Positions 20,497 to 27,554 of a DNA stretch of 64,000 nt are shown piece by piece. The position numbers were made by a program, and so were the translations under genes. This DNA is from an uncultured Haliea sp. (GTDB lineage: Bacteria; Pseudomonadota; Gammaproteobacteria; Pseudomonadales; Halieaceae). The notes beneath the pieces were generated by a model. The model saw only the letters and a list, made by a program, of their open reading frames with translations. It ran no database searches and was not told where the DNA came from. The stretch is taken from the NCBI GenBank assembly GCA_913061145.1, contig CAJXUQ010000016.1, forward strand, positions 1 through 64,000, in the 5' to 3' direction. Numbering within the stretch: the stretch's first letter is position 1; each line of letters opens with the position of its first letter.

Positions 20497-21345
20497 ATGG
20501 CGGAGAAGCCTGCAAACTGGTACCTGTTCGACTCAGATTTATTGGCCCAGCGTCGTGAAGACCTCAAGAATGAATCCGACGACGCGCTGGAGGAAGCGGT
20601 AATGGATGGCAATCAGTGTGAGACGCATTATGCGTTTCAGCTGATCGCGCTTGGGGCTGTCGAGCCAAATGTTTTTGGTTCCTCCGAGTGGCTTGCAGAA
20701 GTACAGGAGCGTTTTAAAAGACCTGACGATACTCCAGTGCAACTATCTCTTTTGTTAGATGCTGCTCCGGCCCTTGGATTTACAGAAGACCCGCCTGAGA
20801 TAGAGCCAGAAACGGAGCCGAACCTAGTGGGCAACGGTCCACAGGAAGCACTATCTGGATTGAACGAACAATGGAACACCTTGCGTGGGGGGCAAAGCCA
20901 TGAGTTACGCGAGCTTATGAATAAAGTCCCCAACTTCCATAATTTAACGACCGCCCAAGCTTTCATGAATAATGTACTGGAATTCGGCGAATATCCAACG
21001 CCCGAGATACTACTGGCTATTGCCAAGGCATTTGAACTTTACTTTGTCGCTGCGGGTGCTCTGACTCTTGAGGAGGTATTTTTTGGGCGACCCGTGAAGC
21101 GTGCCGGAAATTTCGCAAAGCGTTCAAAGCGGGAACAACGCTACCTGATATTTCACGATACCGTTCGACGAGAGCGGGCAATCTCTGAAGTGCTCGAAAA
21201 GCCATGTGCATTACAGCCAATGGCGGAATATTTCTTGCGCCAAGAGCGTGAAGACTTTGGCAAGGGCTACACCGACTCTGACACTTTTTTGCGCGGTTAT
21301 CGTGAATGGAAAGCTAAGCACCCGGACCTAGCGCCGGACGATTAA
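20497..21345 (+). CDS. Hypothetical protein of the element
   Basis: The protein has 282 residues from the ATG that follows GGGAGGC. It is soluble and acidic with no recognisable catalytic motif. Residues 1-90 look helical (YLFDSDLLAQRREDLKNESDDALEEAVMDGN). A Pro/Glu-rich linker follows (residues 98-108, EDPPEIEPETEP), then a second helical part to the end. Two domains joined by a linker seem likely. Codon use is closer to the neighbouring foreign genes than to the host. Function is unknown; its position between integrase and AlpA is typical of cargo. Confidence 0.6.
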   Translation: MAEKPANWYLFDSDLLAQRREDLKNESDDALEEAVMDGNQCETHYAFQLIALGAVEPNVFGSSEWLAEVQERFKRPDDTPVQLSLLLDAAPALGFTEDPPEIEPETEPNLVGNGPQEALSGLNEQWNTLRGGQSHELRELMNKVPNFHNLTTAQAFMNNVLEFGEYPTPEILLAIAKAFELYFVAAGALTLEEVFFGRPVKRAGNFAKRSKREQRYLIFHDTVRRERAISEVLEKPCALQPMAEYFLRQEREDFGKGYTDSDTFLRGYREWKAKHPDLAPDD

Positions 21346-21427
21346 CCCGCTTATTTCTCCTCACGGTTGGCAGGCGAAGGCTAGTAGATTTCCATGCATC
21401 CAACAAAGCCCAGGGAGGGCCGGAAGC

Positions 21428-21649
21428 ATGGCAACACAACCGAACAACTCCACCACCTTACTGCGCTTGCCGGAAGTCGAAAGCGCGACCGGCAAAAAGC
21501 GCAGTGCAATCTACGCTGAAATTTCGGCAGGAACCTTTCCGGCACCAGTGAAGATAGGTGCCCGCGCATCCGCATGGGTGGCTGCTGAGGTGCAATCCTG
21601 GATAGCGTCCCGTATCGCTGAGCGTGACCAAGCGAAGGGGGCCGTATGA
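21428..21649 (+). CDS. AlpA-family regulator
   Basis: This 73-residue DNA-binding protein of the MerR-like AlpA fold contains LLRLPEVESATGKKRSAIYAEISAGTFPAPVKIGARASAWVAAEVQSWI, which covers the whole family. AlpA proteins act as transcriptional activators or excision regulators in P4-like islands and are the switch gene in several phage-inducible islands. A ribosome-binding site GGGAGGGCCGG precedes the ATG. It overlaps the next gene by 4 bases (ATGA), starting a tight run of four genes. Confidence 0.9.
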   Translation: MATQPNNSTTLLRLPEVESATGKKRSAIYAEISAGTFPAPVKIGARASAWVAAEVQSWIASRIAERDQAKGAV

Positions 21650-21864
21650 GCTTGCGTAAGGCAATCAACGATAAATGCCGCGAATGTATCTATGACCCAA
21701 TGGCAGAGGGTAACTGGCGGCAGCAAATCAGCGCGTGTACGTCCCCAAATTGCCCGCTTTACGCTCACCGTCCCACCAGCCAAGGGTATGCCGCTAATCG
21801 CGCTAATTCGGTCGATTCTGGGGCCAAATTGGACGCTTTGCAGGTGGTGGAGGTGGTCAGATGA
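21646..21864 (+). CDS. Small four-cysteine protein
   Basis: The protein has 72 residues, starting inside the alpA stop (ATGA). The conserved-looking core CRECIYDPMAEGNWRQQI followed by CTSPNCPLY gives two cysteine pairs likely to bind zinc. Short proteins with this pattern are common next to AlpA in integrated elements, but I know no function. It overlaps the next gene by 4 bases. Confidence 0.7.
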   Translation: MSLRKAINDKCRECIYDPMAEGNWRQQISACTSPNCPLYAHRPTSQGYAANRANSVDSGAKLDALQVVEVVR

Positions 21865-22100
21865 GCGAGGGAGAAGCCAGCGCCCCGGCACAGGGCGCTA
21901 ACCAGTACAGCCACGGCAAGTTTACCTACGTTTTCGAGGCGCGTCACACAACGACAGTGCATGTTGCCGTTTCTGCGGATAGTGAGCAGGAAGCACGCCA
22001 GCGCATCATGAACGGCGACCCGCTAGTGGAGCTTTACGATAGCGAGCCGGACAAGCTGGAGCTGATACTTCGGCACAGTGGTGGCGAGCATGGGGCGTAG
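21861..22100 (+). CDS. Hypothetical protein
   Basis: The 79-residue protein starts by ATGA overlap with the previous gene, so it is translationally coupled. The middle (FTYVFEARHTTTVHVAVSADSEQEARQRIMNGDPL) suggests a small beta-alpha fold with an acidic surface. No family is recognised. It overlaps the start of the replication-like gene by 11 bases. Confidence 0.65.
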   Translation: MSEGEASAPAQGANQYSHGKFTYVFEARHTTTVHVAVSADSEQEARQRIMNGDPLVELYDSEPDKLELILRHSGGEHGA

Positions 22101-22623
22101 TTACACCAAATCAAAGGGGCGTGCGGGTAGTGGAGCGGGTCATGGTGCGCTGCCCCGTGTGGTGTGGGAGCACCCAAGTTATTGCAACCTGTCTGGCGCT
22201 GGCGCAAAGCTGCTGATGGACTTCGCCTGTCAATTCAACGGGCACAACAACGGCGACCTGCAAGCCGCATACTCGGTATTGAGCAAGCGAGGGTGGCGGT
22301 CACGCCAAACCATTAGCCGGGCCGTCGCGGAGTTATTGAGTGCGGAATTGATAGTAAAAACACGTGAGGGCAAGTTTACCAATCCCGGCGGGCAATGTGC
22401 CCTGTACGCTCTGGCATGGATACAGATACACGATTGCGAGGGTAAGTTAGAGGTGCCGCCGACAAGTAAGCCGCCGAGGCAATTCTCATTGGAAGCTATC
22501 AAAACACCCAGTCCAGAACATGGACTAGGCTCGGTCCATAGACGGGGACGACAGCGTGCAAGGGACGGTTCTGGCAGGTACCAGTCGGTCCATAAACGGG
22601 TACGATTGGTGGATACCGCTTAG
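22090..22623 (+). CDS. Winged-helix replication-like protein
   Basis: The protein has 177 residues from ATG 22090; GTG 22078 is the alternative. The core NNGDLQAAYSVLSKRGWRSRQTISRAVAELLSAELIVKTREG is a winged helix-turn-helix of a type widespread in integrated elements and plasmids, where it accompanies replication or copy control. The C-terminal 50 residues are low-complexity and basic, and their DNA contains the palindromic repeats at 22510-22637. The gene may therefore encode a protein that binds sites inside its own 3' end. The replication role is inference from context. Confidence 0.7.
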   Translation: MGRSYTKSKGRAGSGAGHGALPRVVWEHPSYCNLSGAGAKLLMDFACQFNGHNNGDLQAAYSVLSKRGWRSRQTISRAVAELLSAELIVKTREGKFTNPGGQCALYALAWIQIHDCEGKLEVPPTSKPPRQFSLEAIKTPSPEHGLGSVHRRGRQRARDGSGRYQSVHKRVRLVDTA

Positions 22624-22637
22624 TCCATAACGTGGAC
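22510..22637. repeat. Iteron-like palindromes GTCCA-N5-TGGAC
   Basis: There are four related sites: AGTCCAGAACATGGACT (22510-22526), GTCCATAGACGGGGAC (22534-22549), GTCCATAAACGGGTAC (22588-22603) and GTCCATAACGTGGAC (22623-22637). The first and last are perfect inverted repeats around 5 bases; the middle two are degenerate in one arm. An AT-rich tract (TTTATATATTTA) follows directly. Iterons beside an AT-rich segment suggest a replication origin or an operator cluster. Confidence 0.6.
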
Positions 22638-22769
22638 GCCTTTATATATTTACCAAGGGGTTACCCTTTTCAATGGAGCTGCAAAGCAGTCAATGGCAAG
22701 CGAGCTGGTGCAGAATTGAGTCGCGTTCCGCCGTAAATTCTGCCGGGGAAACCCTGGCACAGGAGAGTT

Positions 22770-22970
22770 GAGACTACGAGCACTAACCCCCGCCGCCTAC
22801 GAAACCCGGAGCGCCTGATTGTATCTGTGGAGTCGGTAACCGTTGCCGCCGTGGATAGAGTCATGGCGCAGGGCAGTCACCACCAGCACCGCAACCGTTC
22901 GGAGTTCGTGCGCCTGGCTATTGAGCGTGAGTTAGTGCGCTGTCAGAGTGATAATTTTCAGAAGCCATAG
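22770..22970 (+). pseudogene. RHH-type small protein without clear start
   Basis: The frame encodes 66 residues including NPERLIVSVESVTVAAVDRV and RNRSEFVRLAIERELVRC, a ribbon-helix-helix pattern (beta strand, helix, turn, helix). A good ribosome-binding site AGGAGAG (22761-22767) stands just before it. No ATG, GTG or TTG is in frame at the right distance; the nearby TTG at 22768 is in the wrong frame and stops after 16 codons. Either a non-canonical start is used, or the start was lost or frameshifted. An internal ATG at 22863 would remove the beta strand. It is absent from the ORF track. Confidence 0.55.
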
Positions 22971-23158
22971 AAGGCTTAGAGTGATGATTTTCTCATCCCA
23001 TAAAAAGGGAGTTACGCGGGACGGGTACTTGGGGACATCTTTCAAGGTATGCAACGCTCCTAGACGCGGTACTAATCTTAGAAAATCTGTTTAATTCCAT
23101 AAAGAGCGTCACCGTTTCTTCAATCGCCACCTTGTTACCCTGAAGGATCTGGTTGTCA

Positions 23159-23611
23159 CTACAAACTGTTTGTAGCAGAAACCAAGACGGAGCGGCGGCT
23201 CCAGATGCCAGCCTCTTCAAGCAATTTTTCCGATTTTTTCTCGATTTCCGCGGCTTTTTTGAAAGCGCTTGTTATTTCATAGTTGTCGCTCTTAATGTCT
23301 AGGAATTGAGATAGCTCTTTTAAGTCTGCTTTTAAGAAAAGGATTTGCATTCTGACATTGTGAAGCTTTCCGTGTAGGTTTTCAGCTTCCTCCAGCTTCT
23401 CAGGTCTATCATCCTGCATCAGGATTATCCTAAGCTCGCGTGCACTAATTGCCAGTTGGATTTCGTAGTGATCTAGTCGTGCTGCAATTTCATAAATCCG
23501 CTTCAATGCTGCTGTTCGTTCAATAGACTGAGTTCTGAAGCCCTTCAATTGAAAATAAACTACGGTGCCTAGAAGGACCGCGAGCAGAGCGAAATTTAGT
23601 TCTGTATTCAT
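23159..23611 (-). CDS. Membrane-anchored coiled-coil protein
   Basis: The protein has 150 residues. The N-terminal hydrophobic segment (LNFALLAVLLGTVVYFQL) is a single membrane anchor, and the rest is helical and charged (IYEIAARLDHYEIQLAISARELR; LKADLKELSQFLDIK), consistent with a coiled coil facing the cytoplasm. Low GC and AT-rich codons set it apart from the host. It is transcribed on the minus strand together with, or just after, the zinc-ribbon membrane gene. No family is recognised; it looks like cargo. Confidence 0.6.
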   Translation of the reverse strand: MNTELNFALLAVLLGTVVYFQLKGFRTQSIERTAALKRIYEIAARLDHYEIQLAISARELRIILMQDDRPEKLEEAENLHGKLHNVRMQILFLKADLKELSQFLDIKSDNYEITSAFKKAAEIEKKSEKLLEEAGIWSRRSVLVSATNSL

Positions 23612-23687
23612 GGCAAGTCTTTATCCGCGTGATCCCTCGGTCGGGGGCAATATTTTTCTATCAAGATGCTAGACGCACGGGCGGAAA

Positions 23688-24374
23688 TCATAGGCGGCCC
23701 GGCTTGACCTCAAAGAAGTCTACATTTTCAGCCTCGACGTTGTAGCGACACCGATAGATATAGTTTTCCCATGCGCCGAAGCCATTCTGTAACTGCAAAC
23801 TGTCCCCTGAGTAAACAAAAGTATTTTTCTTCTCTGTTGCACTAACACGTGAGAACTTCGGCTGAAGCCAGCTATCCGTCCAACGAAAATCATATTTTGC
23901 CTGATTCTCAATTTGCGGCTGGCAAGACAGGATCGCCCTGAGTGAATGGCGCTCTGCCCAGCACTGCCAGTCAGTCTTGCACTTAGCCTCCTCTTTAGCA
24001 CTCGCTAACCTGCGTCCCTCAATTTCTGCTCGGGTTGCTTCCTCTCGCGCAAGGCGCTCCGCCTTTTCTGCTTTCCCTCCGGCTATGCGCTCAGCTTTTT
24101 TGGCCTCGTACTCCGCACTCTGCGCCTGGCTTCGTTTGTTTTCGGTAGTTATTGCGACGAACAACGTGCCCCCTACCAAAACAAAGGGCAGGAGAATGAT
24201 TACTGATCCTCGAAGCAATCTGCGTAACCAGCGTGGAATACCCCCTGCACTCCGTCCGATGCGCTTGGCATCTTCAGCTTTATTGCTAGGCTCACCAATC
24301 CCGAGGCAGTCTCGGCAAAGGCTGCCCGGTTTATCGAGAGGCGCGCCACAGTTGGGACAATATTTGTTTTGCAT
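23688..24374 (-). CDS. Zinc-ribbon membrane protein
   Basis: The protein has 228 residues. The N terminus is a zinc ribbon (CPNCG then CRDC, residues 6-24). A membrane segment (SVIILLPFVLVGGTLFVAI, about 56-75) and a long charged helix (KAERIAGGKAEKAERLAREEATRAEIEGRR) follow. The C-terminal domain of about 90 residues is rich in aromatic residues and contains Cys pairs that may form disulfides, which suits a periplasmic position. The family is unknown. Its start lies 12 bases after the stop of the tiny membrane gene upstream, so the two form an operon. Confidence 0.65.
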   Translation of the reverse strand: MQNKYCPNCGAPLDKPGSLCRDCLGIGEPSNKAEDAKRIGRSAGGIPRWLRRLLRGSVIILLPFVLVGGTLFVAITTENKRSQAQSAEYEAKKAERIAGGKAEKAERLAREEATRAEIEGRRLASAKEEAKCKTDWQCWAERHSLRAILSCQPQIENQAKYDFRWTDSWLQPKFSRVSATEKKNTFVYSGDSLQLQNGFGAWENYIYRCRYNVEAENVDFFEVKPGRL

Positions 24375-24386
24375 AGCGGTGCTTCT

Positions 24387-24533
24387 CTAGCCCCACCGCT
24401 CCATCACCAGTACAGCCGCCCCGAAGCCCAGCAGAGCGCCCGGCAGGAACAGCCACGCGATGAGCTTGTGATGGGAGCGCCGGTCAGCGGCTTTCTGGCG
24501 TATCTGAGCGGGCCTGTTGTCGGCTGGTTTCAT
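24387..24533 (-). CDS. Tiny single-helix membrane protein, copy 1
   Basis: The protein has 48 residues from the ATG at 24531-24533 (MKPADNRPAQIRQKAADRR). The ORF track start at 24587 adds a poorly matching leader. A basic N-terminal helix is followed by one membrane segment (LIAWLFLPGALLGFGAAVLVM). It is paralogous to the protein at 26552-26719: both share MKPxDxxRPxQIRxxAADR, and the same GCTACACTCA element lies just before each start. It heads the operon with the zinc-ribbon gene. Confidence 0.6.
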   Translation of the reverse strand: MKPADNRPAQIRQKAADRRSHHKLIAWLFLPGALLGFGAAVLVMERWG

Positions 24534-24830
24534 GGTTTGAGTGTAGCACCAGCATAGTCCACTGCCGGGGGGGGCGTCGAAAGTCATTTGGCGTCATCTC
24601 GGGACACCGCGACCAACCGTAAATCCGCGCATCCACAATTCAGATAATGGACTGGAGGGGGGCGGTTCAGAGGTGGAATGCTATCGAACCGGACACCGCG
24701 CCGGTAATCTCCGCGACATTAATTTGTACTTTTTCGTGCCTGCTACCCGGCAGGGGTGGGTAAAAGTCAAAGGGGCTTCACCGGCAAGACCGCGTGGGTA
24801 CCCTACCTGAAATCAAATTGAGTATTCCCT
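24534..24830. other. Gap without a clear gene
   Basis: About 300 bases with no supportable gene. It holds the start region of the minus-strand membrane operon and the conserved GCTACACTCA element. Two single half-sites resembling the iterons are present (TAGTCCACT near 24555, TAATGGACT near 24645). An open stretch in one frame to 24810 has no start codon that I trust. Confidence 0.5.
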
Positions 24831-25152
24831 TTGAAAAAATCCACCGCACCAAAGCACTTGAGTACCGAGGCGCGGAGCTGGTGGGATCGCCTGCTGACCG
24901 AGTACGGAATAACCGATGATGCTGGCTTGCTGCTACTGCAAACCGCCCTGGACATTCGACCGGATGCGCGGCTGCCAGAAGGCTGTCAGCGATGACGGGG
25001 CTATGGTTAAAGACCGCTTCGACCAGTTGAAGCCGCACCCGCTGCTGGCCACTGAGCGCGATTCAAGGGCACAGATGCTGTTTGCACTGAAGGCCCTGAA
25101 CCTTGACGTTGAGCCGCTGCGGGATAGCCCCGGCAGGCCGGGAGGACTGTAA
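24831..25152 (+). pseudogene. P27-type small terminase, frameshifted
   Basis: The first frame, from TTG 24831, gives KHLSTEARSWWDRLLTEYGI and DDAGLLLLQTALD and then runs to a TGA at 24993-24995. The second frame continues the same protein as FDRMRGCQKAVSDDG, VKDRFDQLKPHPLLATERDS and LKALNLDVEPLRDSPGRPGG. Joined, they match the P27-like phage small terminase over about 105 residues. The shift falls around GACATTCGACC (24950-24960), consistent with one extra base or two lost. Small terminases choose DNA for packaging; this copy should not work unless translation shifts frame or the sequence is in error. Its stop overlaps the next ATG. Confidence 0.8.
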
Positions 25153-25361
25153 TGCCCACCAAACGACGCCGTACAAGCCGCCAGAGGGATGCAGGACTAT
25201 CTCTACAGGTTAGGGCATTGTTTGTTGTTGGCTGCGGCTGGCAGTCCTACGGTGAGGCTGAGGCGCAAAGGCTGTGGAATGAGCATGGCCAGGACTATCT
25301 GCGCCTGCACCCTGATCCCACCTGTTTTGCCCTACTGCAACTTGGCGAGCCTGAAGGCTGA
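25152..25361 (+). CDS. Small hypothetical protein after the terminase
   Basis: The 69-residue protein starts on the A of the terminase stop (TAATG), so it was translated by coupling. The N terminus is very basic (MPTKRRRTSRQRD); the middle is short and mixed (QSYGEAEAQRLWNEHGQDYLRLHPDP). No family is recognised. Tight linkage to the terminase suggests a phage-derived partner gene. Confidence 0.5.
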   Translation: MPTKRRRTSRQRDAGLSLQVRALFVVGCGWQSYGEAEAQRLWNEHGQDYLRLHPDPTCFALLQLGEPEG

Positions 25362-25601
25362 TCCCTGCTAGTACCCATAAGGTGAGGCACAATGTCGACA
25401 AGGGGCATTCCAATCCCTTTGCGCGCAATGAGAAACGACGAGTTGAGCGCCACCTTAGAATTACGGCAAGCTCCGCATCGTCGGCCACGGTAGCGCATGT
25501 CACCCCACGAGCGTGAATTGCCTTGCTACCCTTGAAGGGTAGCGCCTGATTGAGGTGGGCGCTATGCTCATCGGTGTGGCATCCACGGAAGGAAAATAAC
25601 A

Positions 25602-26453
25602 ATGGGGAAGTGCAGGTATTGCGGCAAGCCAGCGGGCTTTTTTAAAAAGGCACACAAGCATTGTGAAGTGGTTGCCGCACAGAAACACCGGGAGCGCGAT
25701 AATCAGCGCCAGAGGATAAGCGAGCTGTTTGAGAGCGCGATACGGGGTGATATTGACGTAAACGGCGTATTTTCTGAGGTGGCCAATTACGCGGCGAGTA
25801 AATCCATTAAGCTCGATGCCCTGCCTAGTCTCGCTGCGAGCGCGTGGGAAGATTCCGTGCAAGTTGCTTTGGAGGACGACCTTCTTAGTGAAGAGGAAGA
25901 GAAAGTACTTTCTGAGTTGGCGGAGATGTTCAAGCTGTCCAAGTATCAGCTAGATAAAAACGGCGCTCAAACAACGTTGGTCAAGGCAGCGACCCTGCGT
26001 GATCTAATGAAAGGTGAAATCCCCCAGCGAATCAAGGTTCAAGGAAACTTGCCGTTCAATTTCCAGAAAACCGAGAAATTGATATGGGTTTTCCAGGATG
26101 TATCGTACTTTGAGCAGAAAAAGCGAACCCAGTATGTCGGTGGATCTCAGGGCGTTAGCCTCCGTGTTGCCAAAGGCGTTTACTATCGGATGGGTTCTTT
26201 CAAGGGGCACAAGGTAGAATCTCACGAAACGATCCACGCCGATACTGGCTTGATGGGCGTAACCAATAAGCACATTTACTTTTCTGGAGCAACAAAGAGC
26301 TTTCGTGTACGCCTAGACAAAATTGTTTCTTTCGAGCCATTTTCCGACGGGATAGGTATCCAGAGAGACGCTGCAACGGCAAAACCGCAACAGTTTAAAA
26401 CAGGAGACGGTTGGTTTACCTACAATCTGGTGATGAACGCCTCGCAGCTGTAG
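25602..26453 (+). CDS. Zinc-ribbon and PH-like domain protein
   Basis: The protein has 283 residues. The N terminus has a CRYCGKPAGFFKKAHKHC cluster, a Cys/His pattern likely to bind zinc. A helical middle (about 25-130) is followed by a C-terminal domain of about 110 residues, ending LMGVTNKHIYFSGATKSFRVRLDKIVSFEPFSDGIGI. That resembles the pleckstrin-homology-like folds that bacterial proteins use after a zinc ribbon. It is cytosolic with no signal or membrane segment. AGGAAA precedes the ATG, and a terminator follows at 26524. The protein recurs in unrelated bacteria as a hypothetical by my recollection; its function is unknown. Confidence 0.7.
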   Translation: MGKCRYCGKPAGFFKKAHKHCEVVAAQKHRERDNQRQRISELFESAIRGDIDVNGVFSEVANYAASKSIKLDALPSLAASAWEDSVQVALEDDLLSEEEEKVLSELAEMFKLSKYQLDKNGAQTTLVKAATLRDLMKGEIPQRIKVQGNLPFNFQKTEKLIWVFQDVSYFEQKKRTQYVGGSQGVSLRVAKGVYYRMGSFKGHKVESHETIHADTGLMGVTNKHIYFSGATKSFRVRLDKIVSFEPFSDGIGIQRDAATAKPQQFKTGDGWFTYNLVMNASQL

Positions 26454-26523
26454 GTGGGCATAAAGGAGTCTGCGGTCACAATGCACTCCGTTAGCCTCAT
26501 TCACCGGCCTCGACCAACAGGTC

Positions 26524-26543
26524 GCCCAAGCGCGGGCTTTTTT
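26524..26543 (+). terminator. Terminator after the PH-like gene
   Basis: GCCC and GGGC pair across a 6-base loop and six T follow. It lies 70 bases after the stop of the plus-strand gene. The stem is short, but the T run is good. Confidence 0.6.
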
Positions 26544-26551
26544 GTGTCTGG

Positions 26552-26719
26552 CTACCTGATCCCCAGCGCGACCACCGTAACGGCCACCGCAGCGACCACC
26601 AGCGTCATGAAGCCCACCAGGGTATACCGTGCCCGCCTGTACCCCCGCTGTGCCCTGACAACCCTGTCTGCGGCTTCCCGGCGTATCTGGTTGGGCCTGT
26701 CTGTGTCGAGTGGTTTCAT
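26552..26719 (-). CDS. Tiny single-helix membrane protein, copy 2
   Basis: The protein has 55 residues from the ATG at 26717-26719 (MKPLDTDRPNQIRREAADR). The ORF track extends the frame to 26968 across a decayed ParB-like remnant, which is unlikely. A basic helix is followed by one membrane segment (LVGFMTLVVAAVAVTVVAL). It is paralogous to 24387-24533 at both protein and upstream DNA level, so the two arose by duplication within the element or in a predecessor. Confidence 0.6.
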   Translation of the reverse strand: MKPLDTDRPNQIRREAADRVVRAQRGYRRARYTLVGFMTLVVAAVAVTVVALGIR

Positions 26720-26732
26720 GCTGTGAGTGTAG

Positions 26733-26850
26733 CGGGCAATGGTGGCCGCGAACATGGCGAACCTTGAGCAAGGAGCCAACCAGCATTCAGCCTCTGCAAA
26801 TTTGCAGACCCAGACCCGCGCCAAAGCAGCCGAACTATTCAACGTGTCTA
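26733..26850 (+). pseudogene. Fragment of a ParB-like protein
   Basis: One frame reads RAMVAANMANLEQGANQH then NLQTQTRAKAAELFNVS, which resembles the linker and helix-turn-helix of phage and plasmid ParB-like proteins (the usual form is a run such as RAMVAANLANL...G.NQH...QAEAAELLNVS). A stop lies directly upstream, and the homology ends abruptly at 26850. It is a piece about 40 codons long, and its upstream end is also the leader of the tiny membrane gene on the other strand. Confidence 0.5.
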
Positions 26851-27468
26851 AAGGTACTCCCAGACAGTTTGACGCTACGGGGGCGAGGAGGCGTAAGTCC
26901 CTGCTATGTATGAAATTTTTTACTATGTGGTTGCGTTGTTTATGCGAATGGCGCGCATGAACCACCACCCCCCACCAGTGCCGAAAAACTGCCGTAATTC
27001 ACGATTCCGCGCCCCCGTGCGGCTGGTGCTGGGGAGTACCTTTGTGCAGACATAAACAACAACCAGGCACCCGGATGAACGTGTCTAGCAGAATGCCGCG
27101 ACTCTGCGCCCCCGCATGGCGAAAGTCTTTCGGAGTACCTTTATGCGTTTCAGGTTTTATAAGGTTCTACCCCACCCCCCGGTTAGGTTCTTTCTGGCTA
27201 TCTGTGAGATACGGGTGGCGGGCTGCGCGCATTCTCGGTATTGGCGGGCATTTTCTGGCGGGTGGGTTGTTGATGATGATGTATTCATCGGCTGACAGTG
27301 GGGGGTATGCAAATACCTTGAGCGTTCAGGCCGGGCACCGTCGGGGGAGGCACACTTCTACGCCTCCAAAATGGGAAGCGCAGGGCTATGGCAGAGATAT
27401 ATTTGTGTTAAGGAATGCTAAGGTTGCGCCCGCCGACCGGCTGGCGTGAAAAGGTAGTGAAAAAAAGA
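26851..27468. other. Gene-poor right part of the element
   Basis: I see no gene I would defend here. The 11-mer GGAGTACCTTT occurs at 27033-27043 and 27132-27142 and inverted at 26850-26860. A 135-codon frame from a TTG at 27042 has no ribosome-binding site and no recognisable domain. A 48-codon frame from ATG 27143 has a GGAG 7 bases upstream but no known relatives. Confidence 0.5.
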
Positions 27469-27471
27469 ATT

Positions 27472-27490
27472 GGGGGTATTTTTGGGGGTA
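27472..27490 (+). repeat. Right-end GGGGGTA arm-type sites
   Basis: Two GGGGGTA copies start at 27472 and 27484, 12 bases apart, within AATTGGGGGTATTTTTGGGG. The spacing and flanks match the left-end pair at 18605 and 18617 in the same orientation. Confidence 0.65.
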
Positions 27491-27554
27491 CTTTTGATTA
27501 TTTTCGCTGTAGGAAATCAATTAAAACAGTGAGTTACATATACTATTCGGGCGG

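Noticed and set aside
22993-23220. 75-codon minus-strand ORF overlapping the coiled-coil gene end
   Set aside because: It overlaps a better supported gene by about 60 bases in another frame and shows no domain.
27042-27449. 135-codon plus-strand ORF near the right end of the element
   Set aside because: TTG start without a ribosome-binding site, no domain, and it runs up to the integrase arm sites.
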